Source: Acanthosoma haemorrhoidale
Lineage: Eukaryota > Arthropoda > Insecta > Hemiptera > Acanthosomatidae
DNA length: 64,000 nt
Assembly: GCA_930367205.1 (NCBI GenBank)
Contig: OV884011.1
Span: 84,925,474-84,989,473 of the forward strand
Reading direction: 5' to 3'
Under the pieces are notes generated by a model that had not been told where the DNA came from, did no database searches, and worked only from the letters and a program-made list of their open reading frames with translations. This document shows, one piece after another, positions 34,183 to 44,679 of the stretch (positions are counted from its first letter, which is position 1; each line of letters begins with the position of its first letter). The translations under genes and the position numbers were made by a program.

Positions 34183-35835
34183 AACGCGACAGTTAAATGA
34201 AATAGGTAATTGAGAACTGAGTTATTGAGTTATAAAAAATAAATAATCGCTAAAATTACAATAATAGAATCATTAAAGTACAATTAAAGGCATGTGGATT
34301 TAATGAGCTTTTGCCGCCAGGAAAAATATATTAAGTCTAACTCCCCCCCCCCCCACCCTTAGGGGATCTAGGATAACAAACCTTTTGTCAAATGAAATTT
34401 GTCATGTTATGATGAGCATTAGTGAATTGGTGAAAGTATCAGAGAACATTTGAATCAGGGTTGGCATTGGCATTGGTTTTTATTCACACAGCAGAGGAGA
34501 GTTCGTGCTATCCACACATATGACGAACCGTTTTACAAACATTTAAACCATTGTCCATAATCAGTAGGGTTTCTAGCACAATTATTTAATATTACCATGT
34601 AAACCGACATGGGTGTGACAGCTAAGCCGTTCTGATAATTGTTGATTAGTTGCAGGCCGTAGGCCAATTTCCATGGCCAGAAGTTTGGAACTTTCCCCTG
34701 GTTTAGTGGGCATACCATTAATTTCCAGAACTAACCCCGGCACCAGGGAATTCAAGTACTACAACTGTGTTCTTGTCTCTGAATTTTCCATCGTGTTTTT
34801 CTCTATATCTCATTCTGTATTTAGGGTTTCTTTGATTTTTTTAAAAAATCTGTCTGCCTGCTGTCTGTTCTGAACAACTTGTACGCTATCTGGATTGGCT
34901 CCCTTTCCTGAACGGCCGATGAGTTAGGCCTTCAAGGAGTCAGTGTTTTTAAGGCTTTGACGTACTCCATTTTTTATGGTAGCTTTATAAATATTTACAC
35001 AACTTTACTCTCACAATGACAGTATTCCTGGTGAAGGTAGGTTTTCTGCAGATCCAGGGTCATTCAATTTAGCTGTGAATGATAAACCCATTCTGCATGC
35101 GTCGTTTTGAGAAAGTCACTTTCCCTCGTGTCGATGCTTAGTAGGTACCAAACCTTGTTACACGTAGCAGGGTGAATTTCGATTTTGCCTCGCTGTACTG
35201 CGTTCTTACCTAGTTCGAAAGAGAGCGCTATTATTAAACAAAACTCTAAACAAACACTATAATTAAGTGTAAACTAAAGACAGTAACAGAAAAGAGATGT
35301 TGCAAAAAACAATTTTTTGGTTTCAACTAAAATATTTCGTATTTAATGCCAGTTGAACCGATTTTATTAAGTTTTTACTGACCAATATTAAAGCTATTTA
35401 CATTTTTTTATATTTACTGAAAAGGTGATTGGTCAGTGTTTATTGAACAGATAGACTGAACCTATTTTCTCCCAATCATTAAATTAATTTAATACGTTTT
35501 AAGTGCTTTAATACTTTTTAACTATAGCGAAGGAAGTGAAATAGTGAACGGTCAGAGCTAGATAGAGGTGCATGCGGTGTACAACTTAAATGTAGGTGAA
35601 TTAGTGAAGTTCACTTTATAATACTCTACCGCTTAGTCATTGATTTTCTTAGTAATCGCGTAATTATTTATTGGTTATGGATCACAATTTATTTTTACAA
35701 CTAAAAAATCTAAGGCTCAACATCTCATGCTTAGGCAGGGCCTACCAAAGATTTGCACACGTGGTTAGTGGGAGCCTTGAGGCATTAGTTAGAAATCTTT
35801 CTGTTTGTTGTCCTAAATTGATTCTCTACCTTTTT
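34183..35835. other. No recognisable gene
   Basis: Contains at 34819-34875 the phrase TTTAGGGTTTCTTTGATTTT followed by CTGTCTGCCTGCTGTCTGTT, which is nearly repeated at 37171-37250 with about 30 extra bases inside. The rest is featureless. Confidence 0.35.
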
Positions 35836-35960
35836 ATCAAGCTACTCATTTAACCTCATGGGGACGAGTGAACCCCCACCAGACTCGACCCCCAAAGACT
35901 AAATCCTTAGAATAATCGGGGATCGAACCCAGGGCTTCGTAGTTAGATGTTAGCAGAAAA
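35836..35960 (-). mobile_element. tRNA-derived SINE, copy 1
   Basis: On the minus strand a tRNA-like head has CTAACTACGAAG and a perfect B box GGGTTCGATCCCC. It is followed by a body (TCGAGTCTGG, GTTCACTCG, GTTAAATGAGTAGC) shared with 38355-38490. The same head-body order in both copies supports a SINE family rather than a stray tRNA pseudogene. It ends in an A/T-rich tail toward 35836. Confidence 0.6.
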
Positions 35961-38354
35961 TTAGGAAATACTGACCTAACGTCGCAGAACGTATGAAATA
36001 AGAGAGAGGAAAATAGTAATGAGCAACGATGTTTTTGTTGGCTTGACGGCTATTTATCTTTTAGCTAAATGCTTATAGTTGGTTCCCATATTAAGTGTGA
36101 AACACTATTTCCAATCATTAATTTTACAGACATTGATTCTCACATATTTCTCATCATTCATCATTACAAGAAGTATTATAATTTCATAGTATATTTTCAA
36201 CATCTTCTTTTTTTCTTAATTACCTAAATGCAAGTAGAAAAGCACCCAATGCAGGTCTACAAAGCACGTTGAAACGTCGTTTATAGAAATTTGACGACAA
36301 TCTGGCATCTGTCTTTTATAAAGTTTATGTTATTAACTGCCGTAATGATATTATTGATAATCATTAAATTAATACTTTTCATAGAACATAATCACAATTA
36401 TTAATGCTGGATAAGCAAATTGTAATCATACAAATAATGAACTTTCTAAGCATACATAGAAGACCTCTGTAAATGTGCTGCTGAACGATCCTGCTCGTTT
36501 CACCTTTTAATAATGTTTGAAGTTGTGAATCCGAGAGGTAGCATTCCATACCACCTGTTAGTTAGGATGGTTCGTACACATTTATCGTTACGTTTTTCTC
36601 CATAAAATAAAATGTTACCATGTATGGTAATAGAGCCATATTCTCCTCAAAATGTATTAAATATATCCACACAATACATCTTTATTCACATAGCTATTAT
36701 ATTATAAAAAACCTTCCTAGTCCTCATGGGACCAGAAGTACACACTATCGAAATCCCCGAATCCGCATAATGAAGGGTTTCATTACGGCTGCGAGAACTT
36801 TTCTCCTGACAATTTCAATGATTTTGTGTCATTATAGCCCATTAAAGTTCCAATAAATGTTACATATGTTTATATAACGGATGTCAATATTTTCCATGCC
36901 ACGTCATAAATAATGACTTTCATGCATCTTGGTTGAACAGAACGCTGGCAAAGATATGAACAAACAGACAGGTAGAATGACGATGCTTTTGTGAATATCA
37001 GCTAAGTCAGGGATATAGAAGAAGCACACCCCTAAATATATACATTAGTCAGCTCTTGCTCCCCTCTGCGTGGTAGTCCCGCTGTGACTCAGGCATCGAT
37101 CCGCTGCCTCCTCCCCCCTAGGGCTGACTCAGTCCAGGCTACCCGGAGTCAAGCTATGGCCATAGGTCATTTTTAGGGTTTCTTTGATTTTTTTAAAATA
37201 CAATAACCCTTATTCCCTTTTCATTTATGTGCCTGTCTGCCTGCTTTCTGTTCTGGAGATTGTGAGACACCAATTTGACCTATATACATGAAATTTTCAA
37301 TCATGATTCCATTTGATTATCTGCGACACGAAAAATATTTCCAACACCATTAAGCATAATTAACTATTAGTTAATTAATTACTTGGCGATAAAAACATAA
37401 ATATTTTCCTATCTCATTCATATTAAACATCTCGTTATCCCAATAAATAATTTCTAATGTTTATTTTTGAACTATAACTACACAGAGTCATAATAAACTC
37501 ATTATAATCATTCACTGTTTTACAAAGAGAAATGGTATTTTGTATGTCATCTGCATTTTATGTCGTGAGGGTGCCAAAAAGAAAACAAGCCCTAGAAAAT
37601 TAAAAATTTTCATAATTAATTACTTACTCCATGATATTCCATGATGATATAAAAAAAAATTATCATCTTGAGTAGAGTTTCAAATTAAAAGTCTTTTGAC
37701 CTGAATTCGTTGAACGTTATTTTAAATTGTTATCTCACAGTCATTACAATTAAAAACAATCCTAGGAAAAAACTTATGTGAAGTGTATACCAACCCGAAA
37801 AGATCACGACATCAACAATAAAAAAAATGTGAATTCAGAATAATGGAAATTTAATAAACAAAAAATATATGAATTAATTGTGTTGGCTATTCAATATATA
37901 AAGTCGGTTGTGTTGGCTAACCGACTCGCACAGTATAGATCATTGGGGGGGTGTTGGAGAAATTCGAATATAAAAATTATTCAATAAAGTTTAGGAATGA
38001 AATCAAGAGGGTGTAATAATTAGATCATCCAAACCCTTGATTATCACTCAAAAATTATTAACGTCAATTCTGAAATGTATTTCTTTATTTGAAACTTTTA
38101 TAAATGAAATAAAGCACGTAAAAACAATATCGACTTTCACGAATTTCGACACTTTCATTTTCCTCTCAGTAGAAACTTGGAATGTAACCAACATGCTCCC
38201 AGCAGTAACCAACCATCACGAGCAGTAAGTATGAAAAATTCCAGGGCACAGCTACCTCATAAAGAGACCTTGCCTAAGAAGGTTGTTGCCATAGTATTAT
38301 GGTTAAGAGATAACTACCATAATTTTGTTTTTCCTTACCGGATCCGCTACTTCT
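35961..38354. other. No recognisable gene; dispersed repeat traces
   Basis: 37171-37330 holds TTTAGGGTTTCTTTGATTTT, then CTGTCTGCCTGC, then ATGAAATTTTCAATCATG, related to segments near 9.6, 34.8 and 47.7 kb. About 36765-36800 (AAGGGTTTCATTACGGCTGCG) resembles 38979-39005. No coding region was supported. Confidence 0.35.
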
Positions 38355-38490
38355 TTATTTAAGTTGCTCATTTATCTTTACGGGATTAAATGAATCCCGA
38401 CCCATCCCCAACAAAAAAATCAGTAGCCAGGGATCGAGCCCGGGACTTCGCAGTTAGAAGTTATTATGCTAACCACTCCAATATAGGGGA
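38355..38490 (-). mobile_element. tRNA-derived SINE, copy 2
   Basis: Minus strand: GAGTGGTTAGCATAATAACT (A-box-like), CTAACTGCGAAG, B box CCGGGCTCGATCCC, then the body with GGGTCGGGATTC, TTAATCCCGTAAAG and AAATGAGCAACTTAAATAAA. The order is the same as in the copy at 35836-35960, with clear but diverged similarity. It is non-coding and transcribed by Pol III if intact; this copy has intact-looking boxes. Confidence 0.62.
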
Positions 38491-39594
38491 ATGAATCACA
38501 GCTAGTTAAATTTATTGTTGTACAGATGTGGTAGAAAATATTTTATACGATTGCAGTATTTTCTTTATCTCCTATTCATTGTAAAGTCTTACTGCATTTT
38601 AATATTTCAGATCGTTTTATGACCACTACGGTTGGAAAAAACAGACAGACATACGAAGTTAAAGCCCCCCCCCCCTTCTGGGTTATACGCAGCGAATAAA
38701 AAAGTGGGATATTGTAGACAGTTGGTAATTGACCTATGGGTCAGTAGCTCGGACGGCGGACTTTGACAAGGTACATTCTCCACGGTACAAGCCTTCACAC
38801 ATGTACACTACCGTTCCTTGCGGTAGTACCATTGCCATACTGATCATATTTCTTAAGCGGAAGTGGGGCAGCCCGTTCTTTACAAGGGCCGTGTAGCACA
38901 TCTCTGACCAGGGTAATTTATCGATGAAGGTCAATCAAACGATAAACAAAAAATCAATTGAAGTGTGATGCACCACACAATTAAGGGTTTCGTTACAGTT
39001 GCGCAAGCGATTTTATTGATAAATTTAGTCAATAGTCCACCTAATTTCCTGCACATAATACATATTATTAATCAAGACACTGACTGAGATACCCTCAAAA
39101 CCCTACTCAATTTGATAGTCTAATGATATTATAGCTTGAAAAAGAAAAAATTATATTATTAACTAATGAACCTTACTTATGTTTTTCATTTCTTCTTAAG
39201 ATTTTTCATGCCTTCCTTGTGTCAAATGGCCACTTATTGAATGTCATGTATCTACCATGAACAGAGGACTCAACAATTACAACAGCAATACCAATTACAA
39301 ACAAATACCAGAACAGACAGACACGCGGCTGAAATTATAATGGTTTGTGGTATAGACACAAACAACAAAGTCCTATAAAGCTGCTTTTCTGAAGTCTATT
39401 GGCAACATAAGTACTCTATCAAATCGTGTATTCTAAAAACACCAGATATTCTCAGAATGGAAGCATGGAGGCCAAAATGACAACCATCATTTAACAATTA
39501 TGAAAAAACAAAGTTTTGAGAGCTAACAATTAAAAGAGTATATTTAATAATTTCCTGCCGATTCCTGTATCCAAGACAATACAGTACTTAGCCT
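38491..39594. other. No recognisable gene
   Basis: About 38735-38935 is GC-balanced with two overlapping minus-strand ORFs of 63-66 codons and no known domain. A C11 run lies at 38666-38676. 39253-39325 resembles the repeat at 1325-1392. Confidence 0.3.
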
Positions 39595-39866
39595 TTCATC
39601 TCGACAAAAGGCTAACATGGCACATACGCGAGGCTAAAAAGACAAGAACCAAACAGACGTTTCGGACAACTGTACAGACTACTTGGAAATACATCCCATC
39701 TCTCAACAGAAAATATATTACTTGGCATGCGAGAGTGATGACAACCATGTGGTTTTGGGAGGTCTCTGGGCTGTTGGTAGGGAAGAGAATATTTATGACA
39801 ATTACTTTTTCCCCAATAAGGCAGATTGTAATTTTATCACAATAAAATAAATCCGAGACAACTAAT
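39595..39866 (+). mobile_element. LINE family 2 fragment with internal deletion
   Basis: The first half (39600-39700) matches the RT thumb region of the 50 kb LINE (reverse complement of about 50820-50925). The second half (39735-39866) matches its extreme 3' end, including GTGATGACAACCATGTGG and GGCAGATTGTAATTTTATCA. The intervening about 600 bp are missing, so this copy is truncated at the 5' end and internally deleted. Confidence 0.65.
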
Positions 39867-40548
39867 CCTCGGATCAACTGGTATAGTTAGTGTATGGATA
39901 ATGTGTAGTCAAGAGAAAATGAGTCATTTTGGTCGACACCTTGAACTCAAAAGTCAATTCCAACACTGCAGTAATTATTTAATCGTATAGAGGCCTTTGA
40001 GATGCTGGCTTGGCTGTATGCTAGGCTTAGTAGATTGGATAGATTTAATACAAATTAATTTCTAACGGATTTATATTTCTACCGTCACTATAATAACTAT
40101 TTAAGTATTTTTTTCGTTTTAGGTCTTTACATGTTTATTGTGACCCAAGAAAGAGTTTTAATACTTTTTGCAATGAGAACTTTTCTCTCAGTAGTTTCTA
40201 TATAACAGCCCGATTTAGATTAAGAACAAATGCAACAAATATTGTTAAAACGAGTAATTTCAAAAACTGCGTTTTCGATTCAGAAACCATTTCAATTAGT
40301 TTAAAAGAGTTAAATGTTTTAACAAATGAGTTTCCAAAATTCAAAATATGATGGAAAAATTAAACGTTAAGGAATTGCTAACCGTTTCGTTAACTTTTAA
40401 AATAACTCCAAGGTATTTCTCCATGGCCAAGGCATATTATGTGCCTAACGCGTAAAAAAATGTAAAGATTTTCCAAAAAAGTAATCAAACATATGTTCAT
40501 TTGTAAATTGGTAGTTCATTGCTGTAATGATATATATATATATATATA
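39867..40548. other. No recognisable gene
   Basis: AT-rich, ending in an AT microsatellite at about 40530-40549 that abuts the Gypsy LTR. Confidence 0.35.
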
Positions 40549-40728
40549 TTAAACAAATTAAACGAATTAAACAAAAAAAAAGATAAAGGAAACGTGAAAG
40601 AACAGCACCGAATGTCAAAGCAATACTACTTTATTCCGTCAAGTAATCCTCTATAGATATCTTCGGGATGTTTACATCACGAAGTTTGAGGATTAAGGCT
40701 GGCTACTGGTGGTGCCCGGACTTTAACT
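40549..40728 (-). repeat. 3' LTR of Gypsy A
   Basis: About 180 bp, matching 44341-44514. Shared blocks include ATTAAACAAAAAA, GGAAACGTGAAAGAACAGCA, GAATGTCAAAG, ACTACTTTATTCCGTC, TAATCCTCTATA, CGGGATGTTTACATC, GATTAAGGCTGG and CTGGTGGTGCCCGGA. The TG terminus has been lost next to the AT repeat. Confidence 0.8.
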
Positions 40729-40738
40729 CCCCTTTTCG
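40729..40738 (-). promoter_or_regulatory. Polypurine tract of Gypsy A
   Basis: On the minus strand CGAAAAGGGG lies directly upstream of the 3' LTR, the expected place for the plus-strand DNA primer. Confidence 0.6.
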
Positions 40739-41190
40739 TAAACTTTCTTTCGTAAACTAAGTCCAACCTTAGTTTGATGAAGTGAACGTCTTAGTTGATG
40801 TAACCATCGCTCCGATTGGGGAGCAAAGGCGAGCCCAAACAGCACAGAGCCTATAATCCCTTACATTTCTTCTTAATCCTATGGAACTTAGAGTCCGACT
40901 GTCACTTGTTAAGATGAAATAAAAAACAAAAAAACATTGCCTCTATCCTTGCGGCTGCTAAGGTAAAAACACAAAAAAATAAAAATCTCAATCTGAAAGG
41001 AAAACACTGTACTTACATCTAAAACATAAAATTTGCCTTATCCACTAACTTATTTATAACATAACGTAAAAAGAACAAACCTAAAATGTAACGACAAACT
41101 AGAAAAAAAAAACAATAAAATAAACTGACACTCGTGATAATTATATTAAACTACCTTGTAACATCAGACTACCACTGTTTTACACAAGCA

Positions 41191-42090
41191 CTAATTTACA
41201 ATATTCGTCGCGTGCAGAGGCAAGGGCACCCCGGGTCCCTCCAGGTCTGCACCCCCCCCCCTCTGGTAGAAGTTTTCACTGTTCCACGTGGACAGTTCTA
41301 TTTTTCTTCGGGGGTCTAAGATTAACAATAGTGACGCAATTATGTTTTCGGAGCACCACCAGTTTGAAGGGACCCTCATATCTCATAGGATCTTTGCTCC
41401 TTTTCAACCCTAATTTTCGATACACTACTGTCCAGATTTTGATATCCCCCATTCGATCCCGGACCTTGATGTTTTCCCGTTCCACCCTTTCCGTCTTTTC
41501 CCTCTCTAGCCTTCCTCAAACTGTGTTCCAAAGTTTGCCTAGCCCTATGGTATTGCTCACCAATTCCTCTGCTATATCCGCGTCCGCCACCATCTCTGCC
41601 CTATTTCTTCGTCATGCGCGCAGCCCGAAGAGGACTTTGAATGGCGATAGCCCCGTCGTGGTGTGAATGGAATGGTTGTAGGCAGCCACCGCCTTTGGCA
41701 TCGTCTCGTTCGCCTGCAATCCCTTTTCCACCTGATATAGCCGCTGGTGAACACTCAATGTGCTACACAACACGTCTTTCGATTCCTCCTCTATTCTACT
41801 GGTGCTCTGGGGTGTTAATATGCCACGACACATTGCGAATCTTCATTTACGCCCGGATGCTTACATTATCGAATTCGTAGCCCCCGTCGGACGAGATCCG
41901 GTCCGGCAATCCGTAGAACTGAAACCACGACCGTAGCGCCTGTGCGACTGCGTCTGATTACCGTTCGTTTACTAAATACGCCATGGCTATTTTACTGAGG
42001 CATCTTGTAACGCTCGAAGAATTTGATCACCCCTAACCCCTGGTTCTGACCAGATCGTTGTGAATTTGGTCTTCCCATACTCCTCGTATG
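41191..42090 (-). pseudogene. Integrase region of Gypsy A (broken)
   Basis: In minus-strand order the translation in changing frames shows QFYGLPDRISSDGGYEF (around 41880-41935, the second Asp block of the DDE core), AYNHSIHTTTGLSPFKVLFG (within 41612-41833, end of the core) and a C-terminal part with MRYEGPFKLVVLRKHN and RPPKKNRTVHVE (41276-41485). These are the standard integrase core and C-terminal blocks of Gypsy elements. At least two frameshifts separate them, and the N-terminal zinc-binding segment was not recognised. Confidence 0.75.
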
Positions 42091-42094
42091 TGAC

Positions 42095-43006
42095 TTACAT
42101 CGGTCCGGAGGATTTTATTTTCCAGATTATCTGCCAGGGTTTGTCATTTATGATCTCTTCAGTGGTCTCAATTTCTGCTAGCCGTTCTTCCACTGAACCG
42201 TCCTCTTCATGGGTTTCCCTCCCCTCACTGTCTCCTCGCGTACCGCATCTTTCATCCTCCTCGGGCGCCCATTCCTGGATAAATTGTTGGTGGTCCCCAG
42301 ATGGCCCTCCTTCCTCTACCGCATTCATGGTGATGGCTCGGGATAGCCAATCCCCCACTACATTTTTCTTCCCTGGCTTTAATATTATACTGGGATAGAA
42401 ATTCCTTCCACCGCGTGACCCTTGCCAAGGAGTCCTTCAATTTTCCTACCCACTGTAAGGGTCTGTGGTCGGTGTGCACTCTGAATCTCCTACTGAAGAC
42501 ATATGGACGGAAATGGTCTATAGCCCATATGTAATTCTCTTTCTTAGGCACTGTGCCGCGCTTCCGTGTTTGTGAGCCGTCGACTCGCGTACGCCACCGG
42601 GCGCACTCCGCTATATCCGTCTTGCGACAACACGGCTCCTAGTGCGTATTCGGTGGGATCGGTGGTGATTGTGAATAATTTGTGGAAATCGGGAAAATGC
42701 CAGCATTGGTTCTTCTTGTAATTGTGCCATGCATTTCCGGATGTTCTGCTCTATGATTGGTATAATCACCACCCTCACCCCCTTTTGCTGTAGATTATTA
42801 ATAGGCACCAGATATGCTGCCATGTCCGGCACAAATCTCCGATAATAGTTTAATGCACCAAATAGTCTCCGGATACCCTTTACATCTCTTGGCACCGCCA
42901 TCTTTCTGATCGCCTTGACCTTCGTAGAATCCGGCTTAACTCCCTCCCGCGAGAAGGTATGCCCCAAAATATTGCTACGGTTTTTCCCCAATAGCAACTT
43001 CTTCAT
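42095..43006 (-). pseudogene. RT thumb, RNase H and linker of Gypsy A (broken)
   Basis: The minus-strand ORF 42611-43006 has ILGHTFSREGVKPDSTKV and RRLFGALNYYRRFVPDMA, the thumb/connection of Gypsy RT. The ORF 42252-42551 has WAIDHFRPYVFSRRFRVHTD, then HRPLQWVG, the RNase H-like domain with its Asp. The ORF 42095-42358 opens with GDWLSRAI, the end of RNase H, and continues into an acidic linker that matches the one in Gypsy B. Frames change between all three. Confidence 0.8.
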
Positions 43007-43078
43007 GGATGGAGTCCGAATTCCCGCACTCTCCGGACTACACTTCTTAGATGATCTACATGCTCCGTCTCCGTTCTA

Positions 43079-43720
43079 CTAAACCAGCAGATCATCCATG
43101 TAGATCTGACGCACTGACTCATCGATTCCCCCCAGAACCTCATTCATTAATCTCTGAAATTTAATCGGGGCGTTTTTTAGTCCGAACGGCATCCGGGTAA
43201 ATTCAAAGTGCCCCCTCTCGAATGTAAAGTCGGTTTTTTGCTGATCTCTGGCACTCATCTTAATTTGGTGGTACCCTGCTTTTAAATATAGGGTGCTGAA
43301 CACTTGCTCCGTTCAGCCAGTCGAGTATGTCTTTAAATCGGGGAATCGGGTACTTCTTGTGAGTTGTATTTTCGTTTACATCCGATAGTCTATAACGATT
43401 CTATATTTTTCCGTCTTGTCCCCCTGGGGATGAAAATAGGCCTACCTGTATTTCTTTCTCACCACCCACAGAAGGATGTTATTTGGCGAAGTACTGTATA
43501 CAATGATTCCATGCCGTTTGAGGTTCTCAAGCTCCTCTCTAATATGTTGACGGAGAGCTTGCGGATATCTCCTTCCTTTTTCATATGTCACGTGGTCTAA
43601 CTTTAACGGGATCTCGTGAACCGTCTTTCCCGTAGCTCCTAACTTGTTTCCTTTATTGTACAAGATATCCCCTAACTCCCTCTGTAGGCTTTCCCAGCAA
43701 CCCGCTACTGGATTAATCAC
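43079..43720 (-). pseudogene. Reverse transcriptase fingers and palm of Gypsy A (broken)
   Basis: The minus-strand ORF 43442-43720 carries HEIPLKLDHV, RYPQALRQHIREELENLKRH, GIIVYSTSP and WVVRKK, the RT fingers. The ORF 43079-43303 carries FSTLYLKAGYHQI, FEFTRMPFGLKNAPIKFQ and YMDD (43091-43102). Motif A normally reads LDL or LDLxSGYH with a catalytic Asp; here a Tyr stands in its place (residue 6 of that ORF). With the frame breaks this makes the RT inactive. Confidence 0.85.
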
Positions 43721-44310
43721 CCCTATTCACTCTCCGCTTCAAATGCGAGATATACGAGGACTGCAGCATATTGGCCGCTGTTCTACCTCTGGGACCAGGT
43801 TTTCCTAAAGATTTGAAAAATAAAAAACCTTCCTCCTCCTCCTTCCAAGCCTCATCTTCATTGTCTCCCACGGGGTTTCTGAATTTGGTTGAGAATACTT
43901 CTTTTGACGCGGCATATCAGGGCAGCTCTTAACGATTCCGCGCCCCTGGGGTCCAACCAATTTTTCTTGGCCCTCGCTATTACCAATGCTGTGAGTCGGT
44001 CCTCGACTCTTCCGAAAGTGATTTAACTCACCCACTTCTCCTGTAAATATTTCTAACTCGCAGACAGCCTTCCCCCAGATCTTGCGCATTCATTGCTTTC
44101 ATCCTCATCAGTGCGATCGCGTTGGCATGAGCTTCTGGTATCAACCCTGATCTTCGGTGGTAAAATTTCAGACCCATCGGCTAAGTTCAACACAGGCTGC
44201 TTTAGTACTCCTCCTCCGTCATTCTTTGTTAGCGATCCCGAATAAACACGACAAAAAACAAACTACAGAATAAATAATTATCAATCACCGAATTTCGGTC
44301 TTCCGCTAAC
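43721..44310 (-). pseudogene. gag remnant of Gypsy A
   Basis: The minus-strand ORF 43805-44089 includes GELNHF in a position equivalent to the gag N-terminal region of Gypsy B (GELNHF in its ORF at 61889-62143). The rest is Arg/Lys-rich and poorly alignable. No CCHC knuckle or protease motif follows before the RT, which indicates an internal deletion. Confidence 0.5.
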
Positions 44311-44317
44311 TCCGCGA

Positions 44318-44335
44318 TCCCAGTTTTCGGTACCA
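44318..44335 (-). promoter_or_regulatory. Primer binding site of Gypsy A (degenerate tRNA-Phe type)
   Basis: The plus strand reads tcccagttttcggtacca. It differs at 3 of 18 positions from the tRNA-Phe 3' end plus CCA and lies 5 nt from the LTR. The same layout with a perfect match is seen at 62258-62275. Confidence 0.75.
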
Positions 44336-44340
44336 GTTAA

Positions 44341-44514
44341 TGTTTGTCGAATTAAACAAAAAACTAAGAGAAAGGAAACGTGAAAGAACAGCAACGAATG
44401 TCAAAGTAATACTACTTTATTCCGTCGAGTAATCCTCTATACATATATTCGGGATGTTTACATCTCGAAGTTTGGGGATTAAGGCTGGCCACTGGTGGTG
44501 CCCGGATTTTAACT
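44341..44514 (-). repeat. 5' LTR of Gypsy A
   Basis: Begins (plus strand) with TGTTTGTCGAATTAAAC right after the 5-nt spacer GTTAA, and ends near TTTTAACT. Contains the dyad at 44449-44468. Confidence 0.8.
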
Positions 44515-44524
44515 TATGTACATA

Positions 44525-44679
44525 TGTATAAGAGAAAGATTATGAACTCGATAACTCAAAAAAAAAAAAAAAAGACTGTTTAATTCTCAGTATTAAACCT
44601 CTATATATACAATTAGGATGTTTACATCCCGATAATTGGGGATTAAGGCTGTACATTGGTGCCATCCGGATCTTAACTT
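44525..44679 (-). repeat. Second LTR-like unit beside Gypsy A
   Basis: A diverged copy of the same LTR follows in the same orientation: ACCTCTATATATAC, AGGATGTTTACATCCCGA, TTGGGGATTAAGGCTG, then CATCCGGATCTTAACTT. It is separated from the Gypsy A LTR by only about 10 bp and contains an A-run (44559-44573). It may be a solo LTR or part of a tandem LTR arrangement, as at 63.5-63.86 kb. Confidence 0.65.

Larger units (their letters stand above)
40549..44514 (-). mobile_element. Decayed Gypsy-type LTR retrotransposon A
   Basis: About 3.97 kb on the minus strand. In minus-strand order: 5' LTR (44341-44514), a 5-nt spacer, primer binding site (44318-44335), a gag remnant, RT, RNase H, integrase core and integrase C-terminus, polypurine tract (40729-40738) and 3' LTR (40549-40728). 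All coding parts carry stops and frameshifts. The zinc knuckle and protease are missing, so the interior is deleted between gag and RT. The two LTRs differ at many positions, so the insertion is old. No target-site duplication could be defined because AT microsatellite and LTR-like DNA flank it. Confidence 0.85.

Noticed and set aside
38734..38934. Possible gene or SINE head
   Set aside because: The ORF lacks any domain, and the A-box-like phrase on the plus strand has no matching B box.
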